From contig JALAAN010000010.1 of the NCBI GenBank assembly GCA_023078555.1, forward strand, positions 682,001-746,000: 64,000 nucleotides of DNA, read 5' to 3'. Both the position numbers and the translations under genes were made by a program. The notes under the pieces were generated by a model. That model made no database searches, was not told the DNA's origin, and saw only the letters and a list, made by a program, of their open reading frames with translations. This document shows positions 35,518-47,795 of the stretch, one piece after another. Within the stretch, counting starts at the first letter, position 1; the number at the start of each line of letters is the position of its first letter. Source of the stretch: Ulva prolifera. Its lineage: Eukaryota; Chlorophyta; Ulvophyceae; Ulvales; Ulvaceae.

Positions 35518-38500
35518 GTTTGGAGGCAATCAAGTGATAACTCAGGGCAAGGGTTGCTATCAATGTTGAAATGGCAGCGTGCTCCCATGCCACTCATGCA
35601 GAATTCTCGCACCTCACCAAAACAGGTTCCCAACCTCACCTTAGGGGCTGAATCTTTGCACATGATGCTCTCTATGTCAAAGGAATGTGGTGTAGAAGTT
35701 TGGAGGCAATCAAGTGATAAGTCAGGGCTAGGGCTGCTATCAATGTTGAAATGGCAGCACGCTCTCCCGCCACTCATGCAGAAATCTCGCCCTCGCAAAA
35801 ACAGGTTCCCAACCTCACGTTAGGGGCTGAATCTTTGCACATGATGCTATCTATGTCAAATTAATGTGATGTGAGGGTTTGGAGGCAATCAAGTGATAAC
35901 TCAGGGCTAGGGCTGCTTTAAATGTTGAAATGGCAGCGTGCTCCCAAGCCACTCATGCAGAAATCTCGCACCTCACAAAAACAGGTTCCCATCCTCACCT
36001 TAGGGGCTGAATCTTTGCACATGATGCTCTCTATGTCAAAGGAATGTGGTGTAGAAGTTTGGAGGCAATCAAGTGATAAGTCAGGGCTAGGGCTGCTATC
36101 AATGTTGAAATGGCAGCACGCTCTCCCGCCACTCATGCAGAAATCTCGCCCTCGCAAAAACAGGTTCCCAACCTCACGTTAGGGGCTGAATCTTTGCACA
36201 TGATGCTATCTATGTCAAATTAATGTGATGTGAGGGTTTGGAGGCAATCAAGTGATAACTCAGGGCTAGGGCTGCTTTAAATGTTGAAATGGCAGCGTGC
36301 TCCCATGCCACTCATGCAGAAATCTCGCACCTCACAAAAACAGGTTCCCAACCTCACCTTAGGGGCTGAATCTTTGCACATGATGCTCTCTATGTCAAAG
36401 GAATGTGGTGTAGAAGTTTGGAGGCAATCAAGTGATAAGTCAGGGCTAGGGCTGCTATCAATGTTGAAATGGCAGCGCGCTCTCCCGCCACTCATGCAGA
36501 AATCCCGCGCCTCACAAAAACATGTTCCCAACCTCACGTTAGGGGCTGAATCTTTGCACATGATGCTCTCTTTGTCAAAGGAATGTGGTCTAGAAGTTTG
36601 GAGGCAATCAAGTGATAAGTCAGGGCAAGGGTTGCTATCAATGTTGAAAAGGCAGCGCGCTCTCCCGCCCCTCATGCAGAAATCCCGCGCCTCACAAAAA
36701 CAGGTTCCCAACCTCACGTTTGGGGCTGAATCTTTGCACATGATACTCTCTATGTCAAAGGAATGTGGTGTAGAAGTTTGGAGGCAATCAAGTGATAAGT
36801 CAGGGCAAGGGCTGCTATCAATGTTGAAATGGCAGCGTGCTCCCATGCCACTCATGCAGAAATCCCGCGCCTCACAAAAACAGGTTCCCAACCTCACGTT
36901 AGGGGCTGAATCTTTGCACATGATGCTCTCTATGTCAAAGGAATGTGGTCTAGAAGTTTGGAGGCAATCAAGTGATATGTCAGGGCTAGGGCTGCTATCA
37001 ATGTTGAAATGGCAGCGTGCTCCCATGCCCCTCATGCAGAAATCCCGCCCTCACAAAAACAGGTTCCCAACCTCACGTTCGGGGCTGAATCTTTGCACAT
37101 GATGCTCTCTATGTCAAAGGAATGTGGTGTAGAAGTTTGGAGGCAATCAAGTGATAAGTCAGGGCTAGGGCTGCTATCAATGATGAAATGGCAGCGCGCT
37201 CTCCCGCCACTCATGCAGAAATCCCGCGCCTCACAAAAACAGGTTCCCAACCTCACGTTCGGGGCTGAATCTTTGCACATGATGCTCTCTATGTCACAGG
37301 AATGTGGTCTAGAAGTTTGGAGGCAATCAAGTGACAAGTCAGGGCAAGGGCTGCTATCAATGTTGAAATGGCAGCGCGCTCTCCCGCCACACATGCAGAA
37401 ATCCCGCGCCTCACAAAAACATGTTCCCAACCTCACGTTAGGGGCTGAATCTTTGCACATGATGCTCTCTATGTCAAAGGAATGTGGTCTAGAAGTTTGG
37501 AGGCAATCAAGTGATAAGTCAGGGCTAGGGCTGCCATCAATGTTGAAATGGCAGCGTGCTCCCATGCCACTCATGCAGAAATCCCGCGCCTCACAAAAAC
37601 ATGTTCACAACATCACGTTAGGGGCTGAATCTTTGCACATGATGCTCTCTATGTCAAAGGAATGTGGTCTAGAAGTTTGGAGGCAATCAAGTGATAAGTC
37701 AGGGCTAGGGCTGCTATCAATGTTGAAATGGCAGCGTGCTCCCATGCCCCTCATGCAGAAATCTCGCCCTCACAAAAACAGGTTCCCAACCTCACGTTCG
37801 GGGCTGAATCTTTGCACATGATGCTCTCTATGTCAAAGGAATGTGGTGTAGAAGTTTGGAGGCAATCAAGTGATAAGTCAGGGCTAGGGCTGCTATCAAT
37901 GTTGAAATGGCAGCGTGCTCCCATGCCCCTCATGCAGAAATCCCGCGCTTCACAAAAACAGGTTCCCAACCTCACGTTAGGGGCTGAATCTTTGCACATG
38001 ATACTCTCTATGTCACAGGAATGTGGTCTAGAAGTTTGGAGGCAATCAAGTGATAAGTCAGGGCTAGGGCTGCTATCAATGTTGAAAAGGCAGCGCGCTC
38101 TCCCGCCCCTCATGCAGAAATCCCGCGCCTCACAAAAACAGGTTCCCAACCTCACGTTAGGGGCTGAATCTTTGCACATGATACTCTCTATGTCACAGGA
38201 ATGTGGTCTAGAAGTTTGGAGGCAATCAAGTGATAAGTCAGGGCAAGGGCTCCTATCAATGTTGAAATGGCAGCGCGCTCTCCCGCCACTCATGCAGAAA
38301 TCTCGCCCTCACAAAAACAGGTTCCCAACCTCACGTTAGGGGCTGAATCTTTGCACATGATGCTCTCTATGTCAAAGGAATGTGGTCTAGAAGTTTGGAG
38401 GCAATCAAGTGACAAGTCAGGGCAAGGGTTGCTATCAATGTTGAAATGGCAGCGCGCTCTCCCGCCCCTCATGCAGAAATCTCGCCCTCACAAAAACAGG

Positions 38501-38925
38501 TTCCCAACCTCACGTTCGGGGCTGAATCTTTGCACATGATGCTCTCTATGTCAAAGGAATGTGGTCTAGAAGTTTGGAGGCAATCAAGTGATAAGTCAGG
38601 GCTAGGGCTGCTATCAATGTTGAAAAGGCAGCGCGCTCTCCCGCCCCTCATGCAGAAATCCCGCGCCTCACAAAAACAGGTTCCCAACCTCACGTTAGGG
38701 GCTGAATCTTTGCACATGATACTCTCTATGTCACAGGAATGTGGTCTAGAAGTTTGGAGGCAATCAAGTGATAAGTCAGGGCTAGGGCTGCTATCAATGT
38801 TGAAATGGCAGCGTGCTCCCATGCCACTCATGCAAAAATCTCGCACCTCACAAAAACAGGTTCCCAACCTCACCTTAGGGGCTGAATCTTTGCACATGAT
38901 GCTCTCTATGTCAAAGGAATGTGGT
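35518..38925 (+). repeat. 3414-bp tandem duplication, left copy (19 monomers)
   Basis: This matches 38932-42339 at offset 3414. I saw one difference over 3408 bp ('gtgataag' near 35715 against 'gtgacaag' near 39129). The edges are 35517 (g) against 38931 (a), and 38926 (c) against 42340 (g), so the two copies abut and the joint lies in 38926-38931. The near identity marks a recent event. Confidence 0.93.
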
Positions 38926-38931
38926 CTAGAA

Positions 38932-41900
38932 GTTTGGAGGCAATCAAGTGATAACTCAGGGCAAGGGTTGCTATCAATGTTGAAATGGCAGCGTGCTCCC
39001 ATGCCACTCATGCAGAATTCTCGCACCTCACCAAAACAGGTTCCCAACCTCACCTTAGGGGCTGAATCTTTGCACATGATGCTCTCTATGTCAAAGGAAT
39101 GTGGTGTAGAAGTTTGGAGGCAATCAAGTGACAAGTCAGGGCTAGGGCTGCTATCAATGTTGAAATGGCAGCACGCTCTCCCGCCACTCATGCAGAAATC
39201 TCGCCCTCGCAAAAACAGGTTCCCAACCTCACGTTAGGGGCTGAATCTTTGCACATGATGCTATCTATGTCAAATTAATGTGATGTGAGGGTTTGGAGGC
39301 AATCAAGTGATAACTCAGGGCTAGGGCTGCTTTAAATGTTGAAATGGCAGCGTGCTCCCAAGCCACTCATGCAGAAATCTCGCACCTCACAAAAACAGGT
39401 TCCCATCCTCACCTTAGGGGCTGAATCTTTGCACATGATGCTCTCTATGTCAAAGGAATGTGGTGTAGAAGTTTGGAGGCAATCAAGTGATAAGTCAGGG
39501 CTAGGGCTGCTATCAATGTTGAAATGGCAGCACGCTCTCCCGCCACTCATGCAGAAATCTCGCCCTCGCAAAAACAGGTTCCCAACCTCACGTTAGGGGC
39601 TGAATCTTTGCACATGATGCTATCTATGTCAAATTAATGTGATGTGAGGGTTTGGAGGCAATCAAGTGATAACTCAGGGCTAGGGCTGCTTTAAATGTTG
39701 AAATGGCAGCGTGCTCCCATGCCACTCATGCAGAAATCTCGCACCTCACAAAAACAGGTTCCCAACCTCACCTTAGGGGCTGAATCTTTGCACATGATGC
39801 TCTCTATGTCAAAGGAATGTGGTGTAGAAGTTTGGAGGCAATCAAGTGATAAGTCAGGGCTAGGGCTGCTATCAATGTTGAAATGGCAGCGCGCTCTCCC
39901 GCCACTCATGCAGAAATCCCGCGCCTCACAAAAACATGTTCCCAACCTCACGTTAGGGGCTGAATCTTTGCACATGATGCTCTCTTTGTCAAAGGAATGT
40001 GGTCTAGAAGTTTGGAGGCAATCAAGTGATAAGTCAGGGCAAGGGTTGCTATCAATGTTGAAAAGGCAGCGCGCTCTCCCGCCCCTCATGCAGAAATCCC
40101 GCGCCTCACAAAAACAGGTTCCCAACCTCACGTTTGGGGCTGAATCTTTGCACATGATACTCTCTATGTCAAAGGAATGTGGTGTAGAAGTTTGGAGGCA
40201 ATCAAGTGATAAGTCAGGGCAAGGGCTGCTATCAATGTTGAAATGGCAGCGTGCTCCCATGCCACTCATGCAGAAATCCCGCGCCTCACAAAAACAGGTT
40301 CCCAACCTCACGTTAGGGGCTGAATCTTTGCACATGATGCTCTCTATGTCAAAGGAATGTGGTCTAGAAGTTTGGAGGCAATCAAGTGATATGTCAGGGC
40401 TAGGGCTGCTATCAATGTTGAAATGGCAGCGTGCTCCCATGCCCCTCATGCAGAAATCCCGCCCTCACAAAAACAGGTTCCCAACCTCACGTTCGGGGCT
40501 GAATCTTTGCACATGATGCTCTCTATGTCAAAGGAATGTGGTGTAGAAGTTTGGAGGCAATCAAGTGATAAGTCAGGGCTAGGGCTGCTATCAATGATGA
40601 AATGGCAGCGCGCTCTCCCGCCACTCATGCAGAAATCCCGCGCCTCACAAAAACAGGTTCCCAACCTCACGTTCGGGGCTGAATCTTTGCACATGATGCT
40701 CTCTATGTCACAGGAATGTGGTCTAGAAGTTTGGAGGCAATCAAGTGACAAGTCAGGGCAAGGGCTGCTATCAATGTTGAAATGGCAGCGCGCTCTCCCG
40801 CCACACATGCAGAAATCCCGCGCCTCACAAAAACATGTTCCCAACCTCACGTTAGGGGCTGAATCTTTGCACATGATGCTCTCTATGTCAAAGGAATGTG
40901 GTCTAGAAGTTTGGAGGCAATCAAGTGATAAGTCAGGGCTAGGGCTGCCATCAATGTTGAAATGGCAGCGTGCTCCCATGCCACTCATGCAGAAATCCCG
41001 CGCCTCACAAAAACATGTTCACAACATCACGTTAGGGGCTGAATCTTTGCACATGATGCTCTCTATGTCAAAGGAATGTGGTCTAGAAGTTTGGAGGCAA
41101 TCAAGTGATAAGTCAGGGCTAGGGCTGCTATCAATGTTGAAATGGCAGCGTGCTCCCATGCCCCTCATGCAGAAATCTCGCCCTCACAAAAACAGGTTCC
41201 CAACCTCACGTTCGGGGCTGAATCTTTGCACATGATGCTCTCTATGTCAAAGGAATGTGGTGTAGAAGTTTGGAGGCAATCAAGTGATAAGTCAGGGCTA
41301 GGGCTGCTATCAATGTTGAAATGGCAGCGTGCTCCCATGCCCCTCATGCAGAAATCCCGCGCTTCACAAAAACAGGTTCCCAACCTCACGTTAGGGGCTG
41401 AATCTTTGCACATGATACTCTCTATGTCACAGGAATGTGGTCTAGAAGTTTGGAGGCAATCAAGTGATAAGTCAGGGCTAGGGCTGCTATCAATGTTGAA
41501 AAGGCAGCGCGCTCTCCCGCCCCTCATGCAGAAATCCCGCGCCTCACAAAAACAGGTTCCCAACCTCACGTTAGGGGCTGAATCTTTGCACATGATACTC
41601 TCTATGTCACAGGAATGTGGTCTAGAAGTTTGGAGGCAATCAAGTGATAAGTCAGGGCAAGGGCTCCTATCAATGTTGAAATGGCAGCGCGCTCTCCCGC
41701 CACTCATGCAGAAATCTCGCCCTCACAAAAACAGGTTCCCAACCTCACGTTAGGGGCTGAATCTTTGCACATGATGCTCTCTATGTCAAAGGAATGTGGT
41801 CTAGAAGTTTGGAGGCAATCAAGTGACAAGTCAGGGCAAGGGTTGCTATCAATGTTGAAATGGCAGCGCGCTCTCCCGCCCCTCATGCAGAAATCTCGCC

Positions 41901-42339
41901 CTCACAAAAACAGGTTCCCAACCTCACGTTCGGGGCTGAATCTTTGCACATGATGCTCTCTATGTCAAAGGAATGTGGTCTAGAAGTTTGGAGGCAATCA
42001 AGTGATAAGTCAGGGCTAGGGCTGCTATCAATGTTGAAAAGGCAGCGCGCTCTCCCGCCCCTCATGCAGAAATCCCGCGCCTCACAAAAACAGGTTCCCA
42101 ACCTCACGTTAGGGGCTGAATCTTTGCACATGATACTCTCTATGTCACAGGAATGTGGTCTAGAAGTTTGGAGGCAATCAAGTGATAAGTCAGGGCTAGG
42201 GCTGCTATCAATGTTGAAATGGCAGCGTGCTCCCATGCCACTCATGCAAAAATCTCGCACCTCACAAAAACAGGTTCCCAACCTCACCTTAGGGGCTGAA
42301 TCTTTGCACATGATGCTCTCTATGTCAAAGGAATGTGGT
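38932..42339 (+). repeat. 3414-bp tandem duplication, right copy
   Basis: Right copy of 35518-38925. The monomer holding the joint reads 'aatgtggtctagaagtttgg' and then 'gataactcagggcaaggg'. Its left part is an ordinary monomer and its ending belongs to the 'aaattaatg/gatgg' class. It is the clearest recombinant monomer in the window and leads straight into the EcoRI monomer at 38977. Confidence 0.92.
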
Positions 42340-45300
42340 GTAGAAGTTTGGAGGCAATCAAGTGATAAGTCAGGGCTAGGGCTGCTATCAATGATGAAAT
42401 GGCAGCGCGCTCTCCCGCCACTCATGCAGAAATCCCGCGCCTCACAAAAACAGGTTCCCAACCTCACGTTAGGGGCTGAATCTTTGCACATGATGCTCTC
42501 TTTGTCAAAGGAATGTGGTCTAGAAATTTGGAGGCAATCAAGTGATAAGTCAGGGCTAGGGCTGCTATCAATGTTGAAATGGCAGCGCGCTCTCCCGCCA
42601 CACATGCAGAAATCCCGCGCCTCACAAAAACATGTTCCCAACCTCACGTTAGGGGCTGAATCTTTGCACATGATGCTCTCTATGTCAAAGGAATGTGGTG
42701 TAGAAGTTTGGAGGCAATCAAGTGATAAGTCAGGGCTAGGGCTGCCATCAATGTTGAAATGGCAGCGTGCTCCCATGCCACTCATGCAGAAATCCCGCGC
42801 CTCACAAAAACATGTTCCCAACATCACGTTAGGGGCTGAATCTTTGCACATGATGCTCTCTATGTCAAAGGAATGTGGTCTAGAAGTTTGGAGGCAATCA
42901 AGTGATATGTCAGGGCTAGGGCTGCTATCAATGTTGAAATGGCAGCGTGCTCCCATGCCCCTCATGCAGAAATCTCGCCCTCACAAAAACAGGTTCCCAA
43001 CCTCACGTTCGGGGCTGAATCTTTGCACATGATGCTCTCTATGTCAAAGGAATGTGGTGTAGAAGTTTGGAGGCAATCAAGTGATAAGTCAGGGCTAGGG
43101 CTGCTATCAATGTTGAAATGGCAGCGCGCTCTCCCGCCACTCATGCAGAAATCCCGCGCCTCACAAAAACAGGTTCCCAACCTCACGTTAGGGGCTGAAT
43201 CTTTGCACATGATGCTCTCTTTGTCAAAGGAATGTGGTCTAGAAGTTTGGAGGCAATCAAGTGATAAGTCAGGGCAAGGGTTGCTATCAATGTTGAAAAG
43301 GCAGCGCGCTCTCCCGCCCCTCATGCAGAAATCCCGCGCCTCACAAAAACAGGTTCCCAACCTCACGTTAGGGGCTGAATCTTTGCACATGATGCTCTCT
43401 ATGTCAAAGGAATGTGGTCTAGAAGTTTGGAGGCAATCAAGTGACAAGTCAGGGCAAGGGCTGCTATCAATGTTGAAATGGCAGCGCGCTCTCCCGCCAC
43501 TCATGCAGAAATCCCGCGCTTCACAAAAACAGGTTCCCAACCTCACGTTAGGGGCTGAATCTTTGCACATGATACTCTCTATGTCACAGGAATGTGGTCT
43601 AGAAGTTTGGAGGCAATCAAGTGATAAGTCAGGGCAAGGGCTCCTATCAATGTTGAAATGGCAGCGCGCTCTCCCGCCACTCATGCAGAAATCTCGCCCT
43701 CACAAAAACAGGTTCCCAACCTCACGTTAAGGGCTGAATCTTTGCACATGATGCTATCTATGTCAAATTAATGTGATGTGAGGGTTTGGAGGCAATCAAG
43801 TGATAACTCAGGGCTAGGGCTGCTTTAAATGTTGAAATGGCAGCGTGCTCCCATGCCACTCATGCAGAAATCTCGCACCTCACAAAAACAGGTTCCCAAC
43901 CTCACCTTAGGGGCTGAATCTTTGCACATGATGCTCTCTATGTCAAAGGAATGTGGTGTAGAAGTTTGGAGGCAATCAAGTGATAAGTCAGGGCTAGGGC
44001 TGCTATCAATGATGAAATGGCAGCGCGCTCTCCCGCCACTCATGCAGAAATCCCGCGCCTCACAAAAACAGGTTCCCAACCTCACGTTAGGGGCTGAATC
44101 TTTGCACATGATGCTCTCTTTGTCAAAGGAATGTGGTCTAGAAATTTGGAGGCAATCAAGTGATAAGTCAGGGCTAGGGCTGCTATCAATGTTGAAATGG
44201 CAGCGTGCTCCCATGCCACTCATGCAAAAATCTCGCGCCTCACAAAAACATGTTCCCAACCTCATTTTTGAGGCTGAATCTTTGCACATGATGCTCTCTA
44301 TGTCACAGGAATGTGGTCTAGAAGTTTGGAGGCAATCAAGTGACAAGTCAGGGCAAGGGCTGCTATCAATGTTGAAATGGCAGCGCGCTCTCCCGCCACA
44401 CATGCAGGAATCCCGCGCCTCACAAAAACATGTTCCCAACCTCACGTTAGGGGCTGAATCTTTGCACATGATGCTATCTATGTCAAATTAATGTGATGTG
44501 AGGGTTTGGAGGCAATCAAGTGATAACTCAGGGCTAGGGCTGCTTTAAATGTTGAAATGGCAGCGTGCTCCCAAGCCACTCATGCAGAAATCTCGCACCT
44601 CACAAAAACAGGTTCCCATCCTCACCCTAGGGGCTGAATCTTTGCACATGATGCTCTCTATGTCAAAGGAATGTGGTGTAGAAGTTTGGAGGCAATCAAG
44701 TGATAAGTCAGGGCTAGGGCTGCTATCAATGTTGAAATGGCAGCGTGCTCCCATGCCCCTCATGCAGAAATCTCGCACCTCACAAAAACAGGTTCCCATC
44801 CTCACCCTAGGGGCTGAATCTTTGCACATGATGCTCTCTATGTCAAAGGAATGTCATGTAGAAGTTTGGAGGCAATCAAGTGATAAGTCAGGGCTAGGGC
44901 TGCTATCAATGTTGAAATGGCAGCGTGCTCCCATGCCCCTCATGCAGAAATCCCGCGCCTCACAAAAACATGTTCCCAACCTCACGTTAGGGGCTGAATC
45001 TTTGCACATGATGCTCTCTATGTCAAAGGAATGTGGTGTAGAAGTTTGGAGGCCATCAAGTGACAAGTCAGGGCAAGGGCTGCTATCAATGTTGAAATGG
45101 CAGCGCGCTCTCCCGCCACTCATGCAGAAAACCCGCGCTTCACAAAAACAGGTTCCCAACCTCACGTTAGGGGCTGAATCTTTGCACATGATACTCTCTA
45201 TGTCACAGGAATGTGGTCTAGAAGTTTGGAGGCAATCAAGTGATAAGTCAGGGCTAGGGCTGCTATCAATGTTGAAAAGGCAGCGCGCTCTCCCGCCCCT

Positions 45301-45820
45301 CATGCAGAAATCCCGCGCCTCACAAAAACAGGTTCCCAACCTCACGTTAGGGGCTGAATCTTTGCACATGATACTCTCTATGTCACAGGAATGTGGTCTA
45401 GAAGTTTGGAGGCAATCAAGTGATAAGTCAGGGCAAGGGCTCCTATCAATGTTGAAATGGCAGCGCGCTCTCCCGCCACTCATGCAGAAATCTCGCCCTC
45501 ACAAAAACAGGTTCCCAACCTCACGTTAGGGGCTGAATCTTTGCACATGATGCTCTCTATGTCAAAGGAATGTGGTCTAGAAGTTTGGAGGCAATCAAGT
45601 GACAAGTCAGGGCAAGGGTTGCTATCAATGTTGAAATGGCAGCGCGCTCTCCCGCCCCTCATGCAGAAATCTCGCCCTCACAAAAACAGGTTCCCAACCT
45701 CACGTTCGGGGCTGAATCTTTGCACATGATGCTCTCTATGTCAAAGGAATGTGGTCTAGAAGTTTGGAGGCAATCAAGTGACAAGTCAGGGCAAGGGTTG
45801 CTATCAATGTTGAAATGGCA
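42340..45820 (+). repeat. Domain 3 monomers, copy of 32.5-34.6 kb and novel joint
   Basis: Up to 44475 this repeats 32455-34590 (offset 9885). At 44471-44548 the copy switches within a monomer to 'ctatctatgtcaaattaatg'. Two successive monomers with 'cccatcctcaccctagggg' follow (44549 and 44729), the second combining 'cccatgcccctc' with that sequence, a hybrid seen only once. About 43.65-45.6 kb corresponds to 48.32-50.2 kb at offset 4672-4673, with one extra monomer at about 45.6-45.8 kb here. Confidence 0.8.
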
Positions 45821-47795
45821 GCGCGCTCTCCCGCCCCTCATGCAGAAATCCCGCGCCTCACAAAAACAGGTTCCCAACCTCACGTTTGGGGCTGAATCTT
45901 TGCACATGATACTCTCTATGTCAAAGGAATGTCATGTAGAAGTTTGGAGGCAATCAAGTGATAAGTCAGGGCTAGGGCTGCTATCAATGTTGAAATGGCA
46001 GCACGCTCTCCCGCCACTCATGCAGAAATCTCGCCCTCGCAAAAACAGGTTCCCAACCTCACTTTAGGGGCTGAATCTTTGCACATGATGCTATCTATGT
46101 CAAATTAATGTGATGTGATGGTTTGGAGGCAATCAAGTGATAACTCAGGGCAAGGGTTGCTATCAATGTTGAAATGGCAGCGTGCTCCCATGCCACTCAT
46201 GCAGAATTCTCGCACCTCACCAAAACAGGTTCCCAACCTCACCTTAGGGGCTGAATCTTTGCACATGATGCTCTCTATGTCAAAGGAATGTGGTGTAGAA
46301 GTTTGGAGGCAATCAAGTGACAAGTCAGGGCTAGGGCTGCTATCAATGTTGAAATGGCAGCACGCTCTCCCGCCACTCATGCAGAAATCTCGCCCTCGCA
46401 AAAACAGGTTCCCAACCTCACGTTAGGGGCTGAATCTTTGCACATGATGCTATCTATGTCAAATTAATGTGATGTGAGGGTTTGGAGGCAATCAAGTGAT
46501 AACTCAGGGCTAGGGCTGCTTTAAATGTTGAAATGGCAGCGTGCTCCCAAGCCACTCATGCAGAAATCTCGCACCTCACAAAAACAGGTTCCCATCCTCA
46601 CCCTAGGGGCTGAATCTTTGCACATGATGCTCTCTATGTCAAAGGAATGTGGTGTAGAAGTTTGGAGGCAATCAAGTGATAAGTCAGGGCTAGGGCTGCT
46701 ATCAATGTTGAAATGGCAGCACGCTCTCCCGCCACTCATGCAGAAATCTCGCCCTCGCAAAAACAGGTTCCCAACCTCACGTTAGGGGCTGAATCTTTGC
46801 ACATGATGCTATCTATGTCAAATTAATGTGATGTGAGGGTTTGGAGGCAATCAAGTGATAACTCAGGGCTAGGGCTGCTTTAAATGTTGAAATGGCAGCG
46901 TGCTCCCATGCCACTCATGCAGAAATCTCGCACCTCACAAAAACAGGTTCCCAACCTCACCTTAGGGGCTGAATCTTTGCACATGATGCTCTCTATGTCA
47001 AAGGAATGTGGTGTAGAAGTTTGGAGGCAATCAAGTGATAAGTCAGGGCTAGGGCTGCTATCAATGTTGAAATGGCAGCGCGCTCTCCCGCCACTCATGC
47101 AGAAATCCCGCGCCTCACAAAAACATGTTCCCAACCTCACGTTAGGGGCTGAATCTTTGCACATGATGCTCTCTTTGTCAAAGGAATGTGGTCTAGAAGT
47201 TTGGAGGCAATCAAGTGATAAGTCAGGGCAAGGGTTGCTATCAATGTTGAAAAGGCAGCGCGCTCTCCCGCCCCTCATGCAGAAATCCCGCGCCTCACAA
47301 AAACAGGTTCCCAACCTCACGTTTGGGGCTGAATCTTTGCACATGATACTCTCTATGTCAAAGGAATGTGGTGTAGAAGTTTGGACGCAATCAAGTGATA
47401 AGTCAGGGCAAGGGCTGCTATCAATGTTGAAATGGCAGCGTCCTCCCATGCCACTCATGCAGAAATCCCGCGCCTCACAAAAACAGGTTCCCAACCTCAC
47501 GTTAGGGGCTGAATCTTTGCACATGATGCTCTCTATGTCAAAGGAATGTGGTCTAGAAGTTTGGAGGCAATCAAGTGATATGTCAGGGCTAGGGCTGCTA
47601 TCAATGTTGAAATGGCAGCGTGCTCCCATGCCCCTCATGCAGAAATCCCGCCCTCACAAAAACAGGTTCCCAACCTCACGTTCGGGGCTGAATCTTTGCA
47701 CATGATGCTCTCTATGTCAAAGGAATGTGGTGTAGAAGTTTGGAGGCAATCAAGTGATAAGTCAGGGCTAGGGCTGCTATCAATGTTGAAATGGC
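45821..47795 (+). repeat. 4493-bp-offset duplication, left copy (25 monomers)
   Basis: This matches about 50314-52288 at offset 4493. Differences seen: 'gtgacaag' near 46318 (against 'gtgataag'), 'ttggacgcaatc' near 47381 and 'gcgtcctccc' near 47438. The last two are private substitutions of this copy. It carries an EcoRI monomer (46166) and an AvrII-type 'cccaagcc' monomer (46525). Confidence 0.85.
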
